64,000 nt of DNA, from positions 186,001 through 250,000 of the forward strand of contig NZ_JAGYPL010000004.1 in NCBI RefSeq assembly GCF_018343715.1, given 5' to 3'. Both the position numbers and the translations under genes were made by a program. Every line of letters starts with the position of its first letter. The stretch's first letter is position 1. Under the pieces are notes generated by a model that was not told where the DNA came from, did not search any database, and saw only the letters and a program-made list of their open reading frames with translations. Of this stretch, positions 35,387-44,587 are shown in pieces. The stretch comes from Bacillus sp. FJAT-49711 (GTDB lineage Bacteria; Bacillota; Bacilli; Bacillales; Bacillaceae_C).

Positions 35387-36253
35387 TTACTCTTTTACAG
35401 CTCCTAAAGTAACCCCTTGCATAAAATATTTTTGAAAAAACGGATAAATCATTAATACCGGGATAGTAGTGATCATGATCGTTGCCATTTTAATAGACTG
35501 ACCAAGAAGAAGTGGATTATCTCCTCCGGACTGAAATGAACTTTCACTTTCGATTAACATTGACCTTAAAAATAATTGAAGTGGCCAAATATCCCTATTT
35601 GTCACATACATAACAGCTGTGAAAAAATCATTCCATCTAGTCACTGCATAGAACAGTGCAATCGTGAAAATAACTGGTAAGGACAAAGGTATGACTATAC
35701 GGAATAAAATACCGAAATCACTGCATCCATCTATTTTGGCAGATTCCTCTAAGCTTTCAGGGATCGATTGAAAAAAGCTGCGCATAATAATTAAATTGTA
35801 TGTTTGGATTGCATTTGGAATCATCATAGACCAGATTGTATTCGTTATACCTAATTCACGAACTACTATATAAGTTGGAATAAGCCCCCCACTAAACATC
35901 ATTGTAAAAACAATGGCAAACATGATAAGGCGGCCACCAGGAATATTTTTTTTCGATAATACATACGCAGCTAGGGTAGTCGCAAACATACTAATGGCTG
36001 TCCCTAAAATCGTAATGGTTGCACTGACTCCGTACGATTTCCACAGTTGCTCCATCTTTACTAAATATTGATATGCTTCAAACGTAATCTGCTTCGGATA
36101 CAAATGCAGGGTAGTCGCTACGCTTTCTTTCATTGGAGTAATAGAAACAATAAGCGCATCCCAGAACGGATACAATGTGACTAAAGCAATTGCACTTAAA
36201 AAAATATAATTAAATACATCAAATATTCTACTTCCAAAGCTTGTTCGAACCAC
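35387..36253 (-). CDS. carbohydrate ABC permease (LplC/YtcP-like)
   Basis: This 288-residue permease starts at GTG 36253 behind GGGGAGG. Six membrane helices are visible and the EAA loop reads EESAKIDGCSDFGILFRIVI (near residue 185). The C-terminus MQGVTLGAVKE is characteristic of YtcP-type subunits. It pairs with the preceding permease. No ATPase is encoded, as expected for systems served by a shared MsmX-type ATPase. Confidence 0.88.
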   Translation of the reverse strand: MVRTSFGSRIFDVFNYIFLSAIALVTLYPFWDALIVSITPMKESVATTLHLYPKQITFEAYQYLVKMEQLWKSYGVSATITILGTAISMFATTLAAYVLSKKNIPGGRLIMFAIVFTMMFSGGLIPTYIVVRELGITNTIWSMMIPNAIQTYNLIIMRSFFQSIPESLEESAKIDGCSDFGILFRIVIPLSLPVIFTIALFYAVTRWNDFFTAVMYVTNRDIWPLQLFLRSMLIESESSFQSGGDNPLLLGQSIKMATIMITTIPVLMIYPFFQKYFMQGVTLGAVKE

Positions 36254-36268
36254 TAATATCTTCCTCCC

Positions 36269-37225
36269 CTAGTAAACACCCTGTTGCCCCATCCTTCTAG
36301 ATAACTGATTAGCAAGTACGAGAAGTGTAAAATTAATGATTGATTTAAATAAACCAACAGCAGCAGCCAAACTAAAGCGGCCCTCAGTTAAACCAATACG
36401 ATAAACATAAGTATCAATAATATCAGACACGTTATAAACGCCTGGATGATATAAAATAAAAATTTGTTCAAAACCTGCTTCCATTAAGTTACCGATTCTT
36501 AAGATTAGCAATATGATGATTGTTGCACGAATGCTTGGAAGAGTAATATGCCATATTCTTTTCCAACGATTGGCTCCATCCATTATGGCTGCCTCATATA
36601 ATTGAGGATCTACACCAGCAAGAGCGGCCATAAAAATGATGGTATTCCAGCCAAATTCCTTCCAAATCATCGACCACACTAATGTACTTCGAAAATAACT
36701 TTCATCCGTTAAAAAACTTATTGGCTTCCCACCGAACAAACGAATAATATCATTGACAATTCCACTATCAATTGATAAAAGACTTATTAGTAAACCACCC
36801 ATAATAACCCAGGAAATAAAATGAGGGATGTAAATAATCGTTTGAACTGTCCTTTTAAATAATGTTTTCCTAACTTCATTTAATAGTAGAGCTATGATCA
36901 ATGGAAATGGAAAACCAAAAACAAGGCGATACAAACTAATTACCAAGGTATTCCAAAACACTTGCCAAAACTTATCAAGCTGAAACAGGTAAGTGAAATG
37001 ATCGAATCCAGCCCAGCTACTTCCTAATATTCCATCGGTGAAATTATAGTTTTTAAATGCTATCAAAACACCGTACATCGGATAATAATGAAAAATGAAG
37101 TAATAGGCTAATGCGGGAACTAGCATTAGATACATGTAACGAAAAGAATACATTTTTGCCCATACTCTCTTTTTCTTTATTAAGTCCGTGTTCTTTCTAG
37201 TTGTAATAGGTATTTGAGTTTGCAT
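36269..37225 (-). CDS. carbohydrate ABC permease (LplB/YteP-like)
   Basis: This permease of about 318 residues has six helices and the family markers FHYYPMYGVLIAFKNYN near the start, the EAA loop YEAAIMDGANRWKRIWHITL and the C-terminal NRLSRRMGQ-like end. Start choice is uncertain: ATG 37225 gives the usual N-terminus but lies 14 bp from GGAGG, while ATG 37237 lies almost on it. It is the first gene of the transport operon, with a cre-like box upstream. It forms a heterodimer with the next permease. Confidence 0.85.
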   Translation of the reverse strand: MQTQIPITTRKNTDLIKKKRVWAKMYSFRYMYLMLVPALAYYFIFHYYPMYGVLIAFKNYNFTDGILGSSWAGFDHFTYLFQLDKFWQVFWNTLVISLYRLVFGFPFPLIIALLLNEVRKTLFKRTVQTIIYIPHFISWVIMGGLLISLLSIDSGIVNDIIRLFGGKPISFLTDESYFRSTLVWSMIWKEFGWNTIIFMAALAGVDPQLYEAAIMDGANRWKRIWHITLPSIRATIIILLILRIGNLMEAGFEQIFILYHPGVYNVSDIIDTYVYRIGLTEGRFSLAAAVGLFKSIINFTLLVLANQLSRRMGQQGVY

Positions 37226-37265
37226 AAAAAATACCATCCCCTCCTTCATAAAAGTGTAAAAAATG

Positions 37266-37279
37266 TGGAAGCACTTTCA
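37266..37279 (-). promoter_or_regulatory. cre-like box (CcpA) upstream of transport operon
   Basis: TGGAAGCACTTTCA fits the catabolite-responsive element at 12 of 14 positions and lies about 40 bp before the permease start. Glucose repression of a glycan importer would be expected. Confidence 0.4.
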
Positions 37280-37376
37280 TGTTAAGAGAAGATGGTCTTA
37301 GAGACTAGATTAATATTTTTTGTTTGGTATCATTTTTTATTTTTCTATAGGTAACATTTTTTATGATTGGTATTAT

Positions 37377-39662
37377 TTATTCACTTTGACTGGTAGCGCT
37401 TTCCAAAAAACTCTGCTTTCGATACTCAGTAGGAGTAAGCCCCGTATGTTTTTTAAAGTTCCTAATAAAATTTTGTTTGTGGCCAAAGCCAGTTTCGGAA
37501 GCAATATCTACTATATTTTTAGAAGTTGCTTTTAGCATAGTCATTGCCTCTTTTAAGCGAATATCCAATAAATAATCACTGAAATTCTTACCAGTCACAT
37601 CTTTAAACAACTTAGATAAATAATGACTATTCATATAGACAATATCTGATAAAATCTGAAGACTAATTGGTTCACGAAAATGATTATGAATATATTCAGT
37701 TAATGTGTTAATGACTTCCACATTTTTATTTTCTCGTTTGTCTTGTAGATTAGATGAGATATTCATCATCACTTCTTCGAACCAAATTTGAATTTCATCC
37801 AAATTTTGAAGCTTTTCGAATTCAACATATAAACTATCATACTCATTTTCTTTATTCCCGATTAGTTCAACACTTATAATTGCAAGTGAATTAAGTAAGT
37901 GCGTTAAGATCATTTTTTTATTTATATACCCAAATTGAGTATCATTTTTAAGCTTTGAAATCATATTTTCTTTAATTTGACAAGCCTTCTCGATATTACC
38001 CGCTTTTAACTCATTCTCAATGGATTCTATCATTTTTCGATATTCAATAAGTTCATTGCGATTTAGGTGATTTATTTGAATTTCGTTAAATGATAATATA
38101 CTTCCTTCCCCTGCTAGCCATTTATATACAAGTGCTTCTTTCGCTTCAGTATAGGAAAGTGATATTTCTGATAGCCCTTTATATTTTCCTCCAATGCCAA
38201 TCGAGATAGAAGCCATTGGAAATTGGTCATTAATCATTTTTTTCATATATAGAGCCATTTCTTTGATTGTTTCTGAATTCAAAGAATCGGAATTCATTAT
38301 TATCACATCCTGTTTATGAAAATCACTTATATACACTCCTCCACCGTATTTTCCCATTATTTCTTCACACAATGATCGAAGTTTGTAATGGAATAAATCT
38401 ATAACCTGCTGATCTTTATCAAATTTCGATATGTAATCGCTTCTTAAAACTAATACGATAAAATTCTTATGGAATAAATGTATTTTATAATGTTGAACTT
38501 GCTGAACAATCTCACTCTCAATTAGATTTGTCCCTGAAAGCAAATTTAATATGACGTGATCCCTAAGAATAAGTTCACTATTTTTAAATTTTATTTTGAA
38601 TTCATTGTTCTCTTTAAACAAGTGGTCAATAGATGTACGAATAAAACTAAATTCATCTTTAATAGAATTATCAACAAATGAATTTTTATTTTTGTATAAG
38701 TCTTCTACAATTTTTCTTATAGGTTGGTAATGTTTACTTGAAACAAATATAATGAGCAGAATTCCTATTATTAGGGTGGTTAATGTAACTGAAAGGGTTA
38801 TATATATAACCTCGCTTGATCTTTTCACTATCTCTTTATAAGGGTTTAAAGTAAGATAAATCCAACCATTTTTTGATTCTTGAAATGAAACTAATGTACT
38901 TGTACCATCAATATCTTCAATAAAGTAACCATGGTGATTAGCTTTAATCCGAGCTATATCCACTCTATCAAATTTCTTTAAAAAGATACTTTTATCTGTT
39001 GAAGATAGTACCTTTCCTTCGTTATCTAGTATCACGACATTTCCTAGCTTTTTATTGTTCGTATTAATGACCGCCTTATAAAGTACATCTTCTTTTAGAT
39101 TAATAACAAGAATACCTTTCTTTTCTTGATTTGAAATAGGAAGACTTGTATAAAAGCTGATTACATTTTCTGATTTGCCATTTGAAGTTACTATTTTATT
39201 CGCTTTCCATTCTGTTCTATTATGATTATTAATAACATTTTGCAAATCTTTTTGGTCATGATACTCATTTAAACTAGTAATTCCTGAATTAGAGATAAAT
39301 TTTTGATTAATGGAGCTATATAAAAGCATAGAATGAAGATATTTAGACGAAGTCAAACGGTCCGTAAAAAGAGCACTCGTATTTTTCAAAAATTCATATT
39401 CTTTTCTTAGATCCCAAGAAAATAAAACTGACTTGTTGATATCGCTGTTTAATGCTAGGGATAATGCTAATTGTTCTACTTCTCCCATAGCTTGAGTAAC
39501 AATTTTCTCAGTCTGTCCAAGAAGTTCGCTGTTATGATCAAGTGCTTGTTCTTTTAATATGGAATTGGTATTTTGATATACAAGAAATCCAATTAGTAAT
39601 GTGATTAATATTATGACGATCACCAAATGAGATAACAAACGAATATAAATGGTTTTTCTCAT
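37377..39662 (-). CDS. membrane-bound AraC-family regulator (YtdP/YesS-like)
   Basis: This 761-residue protein has a transmembrane helix at residues 10-28, a large extracytoplasmic Cache-like sensor (about 30-280), a second helix (about 283-308), a cytoplasmic middle region and a C-terminal AraC HTH pair (about 655-755: PISLQILSDIVYMNSHYLSK and KNIVDIASETGFGHKQNFIR). Such one-component sensors control the adjacent polysaccharide operons in Bacillus. It would sense an extracellular glycan and activate the permease/binding-protein genes just downstream. Confidence 0.88.
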   Translation of the reverse strand: MRKTIYIRLLSHLVIVIILITLLIGFLVYQNTNSILKEQALDHNSELLGQTEKIVTQAMGEVEQLALSLALNSDINKSVLFSWDLRKEYEFLKNTSALFTDRLTSSKYLHSMLLYSSINQKFISNSGITSLNEYHDQKDLQNVINNHNRTEWKANKIVTSNGKSENVISFYTSLPISNQEKKGILVINLKEDVLYKAVINTNNKKLGNVVILDNEGKVLSSTDKSIFLKKFDRVDIARIKANHHGYFIEDIDGTSTLVSFQESKNGWIYLTLNPYKEIVKRSSEVIYITLSVTLTTLIIGILLIIFVSSKHYQPIRKIVEDLYKNKNSFVDNSIKDEFSFIRTSIDHLFKENNEFKIKFKNSELILRDHVILNLLSGTNLIESEIVQQVQHYKIHLFHKNFIVLVLRSDYISKFDKDQQVIDLFHYKLRSLCEEIMGKYGGGVYISDFHKQDVIIMNSDSLNSETIKEMALYMKKMINDQFPMASISIGIGGKYKGLSEISLSYTEAKEALVYKWLAGEGSILSFNEIQINHLNRNELIEYRKMIESIENELKAGNIEKACQIKENMISKLKNDTQFGYINKKMILTHLLNSLAIISVELIGNKENEYDSLYVEFEKLQNLDEIQIWFEEVMMNISSNLQDKRENKNVEVINTLTEYIHNHFREPISLQILSDIVYMNSHYLSKLFKDVTGKNFSDYLLDIRLKEAMTMLKATSKNIVDIASETGFGHKQNFIRNFKKHTGLTPTEYRKQSFLESATSQSE

Positions 39663-39927
39663 CTTCTTCCATCCTTGCTTCTCAAATTTTAAATTTTTTG
39701 CTTAAATTACATCGAAATAATCTGAATGTATAAATTATATAATATATTCCTAATATAATCACTTCGGTTAAGAAAGCTCCTTAAATAGACTGGAGTTGAA
39801 ACTATGTTTAAACTTTTTTATTTTGACGGTTATCTAGGTTAAACTCCATATTGTTAAGTACATGAATTTTAAACTCAAAAAACCTTTTTATTTTTTGAAA
39901 ATCAGGGTGTAATATTTTATAGAAAGT

Positions 39928-40138
39928 AAAAAAGCCGTTTCGATGCTGCTAACATCGAAATGGCTTAACAATAGAGAGTTTCCTTTATGGGAAGTCAGAA
40001 CAAACGTATCAAAAAACGGCTGAGATGAAGAGAAAAAACAATGGGGGTATAGATACTTCCAATGTTATGATCGTTAGTGCTTCAAATTCAATAATACGGC
40101 AGCAAGAAACCTTGTCTATCGCTTCATTAAATCATATA
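39928..40138 (+). repeat. noncoding repeat element, copy 2 (right flank of sulfatase island)
   Basis: This is the counterpart of 31955-32190, in the same orientation, with the same block order: GCTAACAT, TTTCC...GGGAA, ACAAACGTA, then the distal AGAAACCTTGTCTATCGCTT. AAAGCCGTTTCGATG folds back on CATCGAAATGGCTT (39929-39966), which on the minus strand also serves as a terminator for the pab operon. GCCGTTT near the start could also pair with AAACGGC at 40014-40020. The remaining sequence in the 39663-40147 gap is AT-rich without genes. Confidence 0.55.
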
Positions 40139-40147
40139 TGTCTCAGT

Positions 40148-40984
40148 TTATTTGCTGATTTTACTTTTATATAACTGACTTAGCTTATTAAAATATTCTC
40201 CATTTTTACCTGGAAAATGTTTTTCCTCCATTTTCCTTACTGGAACTATTTCTTGAACAGAATTGGTAACGAAGATTTCATCTGCCTCTTCTAATACATA
40301 TTTCATATATAATCCTTCCTCTACCACCATTCCGGTTTTTTCAGCCAGTTTCATTATAAATTGACGAGTAATGCCATTTAAAATTCCCGTTTGCAATGCA
40401 GGTGTATACAAGACATTATTCTTAACCCAAAACACATTTGAGGTGACGCCTTCAGCTACAAAACCTTTAGCAGTTAAAAAGATCCCTTCCTTAATAGGGT
40501 CTGCCCCCACTTCCCGTTTAGCCGCCACATTATTTAAAAAATGATGTGATTTTAAACGGTATGTTGTTTCGGGTGTATTGCGTGTGAGTTGTAAAATAAC
40601 GGCTTCTTTTTCTACTACTCCACTTATAGAAGGAAGTGGTTTTTGAAACATGATGATCGTTGGATTGTCATAGGATTCAGTTTGTAAACCAATGTCTCCA
40701 ACGCCTGCTGAAACATTGAATCGTATATAAGAATCTTCTAAGCCATTTAGCTCTGAAAGCTTATTGATAATCTCCAACACTTCTTCATATTTGAATGTAC
40801 GTGTGATGAGCAATTCATGCAAGCCAGCATTTAGCCTTTCCAAATGTTCCTCTAATAAAAATGGATAACCGCTGTATGTCCTAAATGTTTCAAATACACC
40901 TAAGCCATACATATATCCATGATCAAAAGGTGAAATCATCGCTTTTCCTTTTTCTAAAAATTGCCCGTTCAAATAAATAAACAT
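40148..40984 (-). CDS. pabC: aminodeoxychorismate lyase
   Basis: This 278-residue fold-type IV PLP enzyme has FDHGYMYGLGVFETFRTYSG near residue 20, the PLP Lys region RLKSHHFLNN, GFVAEGVTSNVFWV and the phosphate-binding GILNGITR segment. It splits aminodeoxychorismate into p-aminobenzoate and pyruvate for folate synthesis. It is the third gene of the pabB-pabA-pabC operon and begins 1 bp after pabA. D-amino acid aminotransferase is a related alternative but the operon favours PabC. Confidence 0.92.
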   Translation of the reverse strand: MFIYLNGQFLEKGKAMISPFDHGYMYGLGVFETFRTYSGYPFLLEEHLERLNAGLHELLITRTFKYEEVLEIINKLSELNGLEDSYIRFNVSAGVGDIGLQTESYDNPTIIMFQKPLPSISGVVEKEAVILQLTRNTPETTYRLKSHHFLNNVAAKREVGADPIKEGIFLTAKGFVAEGVTSNVFWVKNNVLYTPALQTGILNGITRQFIMKLAEKTGMVVEEGLYMKYVLEEADEIFVTNSVQEIVPVRKMEEKHFPGKNGEYFNKLSQLYKSKISK

Positions 40985-40985
40985 A

Positions 40986-41567
40986 TTATATAACTTCCAT
41001 TCGATAGCAGTTAATAAAATTTTGCAGGAGCTGTTTTCCAGGTTCCGTCATAATGGATTCAGGATGGAATTGCACGCCTTCGATTGGCAACTCTTTATGT
41101 CTTAATCCCATAATTTCTCCTTTATCGGTCCAAGCAGATACTTCTAAACATTCCGGCAAGCTCTCTTTTTTTACAATGAGCGAATGGTAGCGAGTTGCCC
41201 GAAATGGGTTATTCACATTGAAAAATAATGTTTTTCCATCATGAGCTATTTCAGATGTTTTTCCATGGAGAAGCCGCTCCGCCTTCACAACCTCACCACC
41301 GAACACTTGCCCAATCGCTTGATGGCCGAGGCACACTCCTAGTATTGGAATCTTTCCCGCAAAATACGAAATTGTACTGAGCGAAATGCCAGCTTCATTC
41401 GGTGTGCAAGGACCTGGGGAAATGACTAGGAAGTTCGGTTGAAGTTGTTCGATTTCTTCGATTGATATTTCATCATTTCTTTTTACGACAATTTCTTCAC
41501 CCAGCTCGCCTAAATACTGAACAAGATTGTAGGTGAAAGAATCATAGTTATCAATCATCAATATCAT
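40986..41567 (-). CDS. pabA: aminodeoxychorismate/anthranilate synthase glutaminase subunit
   Basis: This 193-residue class I glutamine amidotransferase starts at ATG 41567, which overlaps the pabB stop as ATGA and follows GAGGAG. It has the nucleophile in [10 protein letters not shown] (Cys near residue 79) and the HxE dyad in [11 protein letters not shown]. It supplies ammonia to PabB and may also serve anthranilate synthase, as the Bacillus subtilis PabA does. Confidence 0.93.
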   Translation of the reverse strand: MILMIDNYDSFTYNLVQYLGELGEEIVVKRNDEISIEEIEQLQPNFLVISPGPCTPNEAGISLSTISYFAGKIPILGVCLGHQAIGQVFGGEVVKAERLLHGKTSEIAHDGKTLFFNVNNPFRATRYHSLIVKKESLPECLEVSAWTDKGEIMGLRHKELPIEGVQFHPESIMTEPGKQLLQNFINCYRMEVI

Positions 41568-42958
41568 AATTCCATTCTCCTCGTTTCTGCCGCTTCCTTC
41601 GCTTTCCAAAGTGCAGTCGCTTTTTTCAATGATTCCTCGTATTCCGCTTTAGGATCGGAGTCAATAACGATTCCTGCACCTGCCTGCACATGGCACATCC
41701 CTTCTTTTACTAGCATTGTACGGATGACAATATTTAAATTAACATCATTATTAAAGCCAATCCAACCTAGTGATCCTGTGTAGACACCACGTTTAACAGG
41801 CTCTAGCTCTTCAATTATTTCCAGTGTACGGATTTTAGGTGCACCTGTAATCGTTCCCCCTGGAAAAACAGCTTCAATTAAATCATAAGCACTTTTATCA
41901 TGTGACAATTTGCCACTTACAAGTGATACGATGTGCATAACATGGGAGTATTTTTCTACTGTCATCAATTCGTCGACTTTCACAGATCCATATTCGCAAA
42001 CCCGCCCTAGATCATTCCGTTCCAAATCTACAAGCATAATATGCTCAGCATTCTCTTTTTCATTTTCAATTAGTTCATTGGCCAAACGACTATCATCTTC
42101 ATCGTCTACACCACGTGGCCTCGTCCCTGCAATTGGACGTGTACTGACCATAGCTCCATCTTTCTTTATTAACAGTTCCGGAGACCCTGATACAATTTGA
42201 AATCCAGGCGTGTGCATGTATCCCATATAAGGAGATGGGTTTAACGTCCTTAATTCGTTATAGATTTCGATAGGATCGATTGTTAATTCCATCGATTGTC
42301 TAACCGTTAAGTTAGCTTGAAAAATATCCCCCTCTGAAATATAATGTTGGACTTTTTCAACGGCATTTACATATTCGTCTTTTGATAATGAAACTTGCAG
42401 TTCTTTGTTTCCAATTTTCCCTTCGCGCGATGTTTGCGTAATAGCAGGAGTTTCCTTCCACTTTGCGATTGCGTTTTTCAGTTTTTCCTTCGCGTTGTCA
42501 CGATTCAACACCATAATCCATAAGCATTCTTCCTCATGGTCAAAAACGGCCCACTCATCGAATACGAAAAAATAGATCAAGGGAGATTTCAAATCATCCT
42601 TCGCTATGTTGGGCAGTTTTTCGATGCACCATGCATAGTCATAACTTATGTATCCAATCGCTCCTCCTTGAAAATCTGGAATGTCAGCAATTGGGGGAAA
42701 TTCAAACTGCTTCATCCACGATTCTAGTACCCTAAGAGGCTTCCCAGAAAGAACCGTTTTCTCTCCGTCGCTATCAATTACAACCTCATTTTCATTACCC
42801 TCTATTACCGCGAATGGCGAAATACCCGCGATGCTATATCTTCCGACTCGACCACTTTCGAGTAACACATGGTGATGAGCATGAGCGGTTAAATGTACAT
42901 ATGTATCAAAAAACTTTTCTTTTGTAAAAGGTATTTTTTCATATAAAAGAGTTTCCAA
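41564..42958 (-). CDS. pabB: aminodeoxychorismate synthase component I
   Basis: This 464-residue chorismate-binding enzyme starts at TTG 42958 behind GAGG. The N-terminal part (1-140) has [12 protein letters not shown]. The chorismate domain has [43 protein letters not shown] and [13 protein letters not shown], where PIAGT (rather than PIKGT) is noteworthy: PabB enzymes that form the enzyme-bound intermediate carry Lys here, while the Ala type resembles TrpE. The operon context with pabC supports PabB. Confidence 0.87.
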   Translation of the reverse strand: METLLYEKIPFTKEKFFDTYVHLTAHAHHHVLLESGRVGRYSIAGISPFAVIEGNENEVVIDSDGEKTVLSGKPLRVLESWMKQFEFPPIADIPDFQGGAIGYISYDYAWCIEKLPNIAKDDLKSPLIYFFVFDEWAVFDHEEECLWIMVLNRDNAKEKLKNAIAKWKETPAITQTSREGKIGNKELQVSLSKDEYVNAVEKVQHYISEGDIFQANLTVRQSMELTIDPIEIYNELRTLNPSPYMGYMHTPGFQIVSGSPELLIKKDGAMVSTRPIAGTRPRGVDDEDDSRLANELIENEKENAEHIMLVDLERNDLGRVCEYGSVKVDELMTVEKYSHVMHIVSLVSGKLSHDKSAYDLIEAVFPGGTITGAPKIRTLEIIEELEPVKRGVYTGSLGWIGFNNDVNLNIVIRTMLVKEGMCHVQAGAGIVIDSDPKAEYEESLKKATALWKAKEAAETRRMEL

Positions 42959-43106
42959 AGCTAAACCTCGCTTTCAATCTTGGATATCAGCTTAATTTTA
43001 AAGATATATACAAAGATTGCAATATCGATTTCAAAAATATATGATAAATCTGTTTTCATCTTCTCGATGTCGCCTTATAATAAAAGGATGAAGGGAAGGG
43101 TGAAGG

Positions 43107-43349
43107 TTGAATATTTTAAAATGGTCGTATACGAGGCATTATAATATTAAAGCTCGATTCGATGATTTTCCCAACTCAGATGTGATTTTCAGGCAAATAA
43201 AAGATTACTATTTTATCTATACTGTAGCATGGTCAAAGGGAGATCCCGTTGTTGAAAGAAGACATTTAGAGGAAATGGAATTTCTCATAAATAGTGAACT
43301 TGGTACGATAGATTACTATAAAAAAAGATTGGCTTACATTAAGGCTTAA
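43107..43349 (+). CDS. small hypothetical protein
   Basis: The protein has 80 residues, starts at TTG 43107 and has an AAGG-rich upstream region. It is soluble, with several aromatic residues (DYYFIYTVAWSKGDP) and a helical C-terminus. No family is recognised. A strong terminator follows at 43351-43387. It is divergent from pabB, 148 bp away. Confidence 0.55.
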   Translation: MNILKWSYTRHYNIKARFDDFPNSDVIFRQIKDYYFIYTVAWSKGDPVVERRHLEEMEFLINSELGTIDYYKKRLAYIKA

Positions 43350-43350
43350 A

Positions 43351-43387
43351 GGGAAATCGATGCTCGTTCGATTTCCCTCCTTTTTTT
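43351..43387 (+). terminator. bidirectional terminator between convergent genes
   Basis: GGGAAATCGA pairs with TCGATTTCCC, followed by TCCTTTTTTT. It overlaps the end of the convergent ThuA-domain gene. Confidence 0.8.
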
Positions 43388-44027
43388 ACGGTAGACTTAA
43401 TTCTATGGATTTCGCAAGGAGTGTCGTAGTCATTGGATGCAATAAGCCTTCTTCCAAATGTGCAGGTGTTAGACAAACGACACGGCCTTTGCCATATTCA
43501 TGAGTCCACCCGGCAATCGATGAGCCATCCACGGATTCTGAGGTTAGAAATACATTTGTGTTTTCTTCATCGCAAACAACAAAATAATGTTCATCAAGGA
43601 ATTCAAAATCGCTATAGTTAGTTAATGACATTCCTTCAACTGCCTTATATGTAACGATTTGATGCTTATCTGGGTGAAATTCAAAATAGCCTTTTAGCAT
43701 GGATGTATATATTTCAATATTTTCATAGGATGCTAGACCCGAATGCCAAGCAATCCAACCGCCGCCTTCTTGAACATATTGGCTAATTGCGGATGCTACT
43801 TCATCATCCATCCAAGTTTGAATCTTTTCATCTTGTGGATTTAACCGATTTTCTTTAAAAAAAACGACGGCATCCGGTTTACTTTGTAAATGCTCGATTA
43901 TATTTTCTGCAGAAGTGTATTCAATTGTTACTCCTTGTAATTCTTCCAAAGCTTTATTGAGTGAGGCAACTGCCCATTCTTCTTTATGATAAAAGTCACC
44001 AACCATTGCAATAATTCGCTTAGTCAT
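43386..44027 (-). CDS. ThuA-domain protein
   Basis: This 213-residue glutamine-amidotransferase-like fold protein of the ThuA group has MVGDFYHKEEWAVASL at the start, DAVVFFKENR, the sharp turn GGGWIAWHSGLA near residue 95, and GWTHEYGKGRVVCLTPAH near residue 180. ThuA proteins act in trehalose or disaccharide modification. It is the second gene after a VOC protein (9-bp gap), under a cre site, which fits carbon catabolism. Confidence 0.82.
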   Translation of the reverse strand: MTKRIIAMVGDFYHKEEWAVASLNKALEELQGVTIEYTSAENIIEHLQSKPDAVVFFKENRLNPQDEKIQTWMDDEVASAISQYVQEGGGWIAWHSGLASYENIEIYTSMLKGYFEFHPDKHQIVTYKAVEGMSLTNYSDFEFLDEHYFVVCDEENTNVFLTSESVDGSSIAGWTHEYGKGRVVCLTPAHLEEGLLHPMTTTLLAKSIELSLP

Positions 44028-44036
44028 TTATATCAC

Positions 44037-44489
44037 CTACTTATCGTTTTCCAACAGTTCGATCATCACTTTTAAATCCTTTACGGAGTCAATATATGCA
44101 TAACGTCCACCCTCATATTCACCTTTTTGCACAAGCGGCATATTGGCTTGCTCCAGAACCTGAATCTTTTCTTTCATTCCTTCTATTTGAAATGCGATAT
44201 GATGAACTCCCTCGCCATGCTCATCAAGATGCTCTCTCCAAGTACTTGGCTGTTCGTCCGGCTCAATTAATTCCACTTGCACCGATCCCATATCAAAAAA
44301 AGCTAGTTTTGCTCTTGCTATGGATGGCTCTCCCTTATACTCCGTCTGCGCCTTTTCTATCGTATCCGTGGTGATCGCCTCCGGTTTTTCTACACCAAAG
44401 AAATCAGCATACACTTGCGAAGTCTTTTCAATATCGTGTACGAGAATTCCAATTTGGGTAATGACATTTGTTCCTAATAGATTTTTCAT
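44037..44489 (-). CDS. VOC-family protein (methylmalonyl-CoA epimerase-like)
   Basis: This 150-residue protein starts at ATG 44489 behind GGGAGAG; an upstream ATG has no ribosome binding site. The first half has ITQIGILVHDIEKTSQVYADFF and the second GVHHIAFQIEGMKEKIQVLE. Likely metal ligands are Gln or His in the first strand, Glu in VELIEP, His in GVHHIAF and Glu in VMIELLE. It is paired with ThuA in a cre-controlled operon, so a role in sugar breakdown is inferred. Confidence 0.82.
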   Translation of the reverse strand: MKNLLGTNVITQIGILVHDIEKTSQVYADFFGVEKPEAITTDTIEKAQTEYKGEPSIARAKLAFFDMGSVQVELIEPDEQPSTWREHLDEHGEGVHHIAFQIEGMKEKIQVLEQANMPLVQKGEYEGGRYAYIDSVKDLKVMIELLENDK

Positions 44490-44513
44490 TTGTTCTCTCC
44501 CTATCACTCTTTA

Positions 44514-44538
44514 TTTAAGCGCTTTCAATTATATTATA
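44514..44538 (-). promoter_or_regulatory. cre site overlapping promoter of VOC-ThuA operon
   Basis: On the minus strand the -10 element TATAAT (44538-44533) is followed by TGAAAGCGCTTAAA (44527-44514), which fits the CcpA cre consensus at 13 of 14 positions. Binding there would block transcription at high glucose. Confidence 0.65.
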
Positions 44539-44544
44539 ACCGAT

Positions 44545-44576
44545 TTAAAATCAGGCAGGTATCACCACTGCCTGAT
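44545..44576 (-). terminator. terminator after RNA helicase gene
   Basis: TCAGGCAG pairs with CTGCCTGA, with TTTTAAAT following on the minus strand, 12 bp beyond the stop codon. Confidence 0.7.
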
Positions 44577-44587
44577 TATTATTCGGT

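Noticed and set aside
41564-42958. TrpE of a tryptophan operon
   Set aside because: The PIAGT motif allows it, but pabA and pabC follow directly and no trp gene is near, so PabB is preferred.
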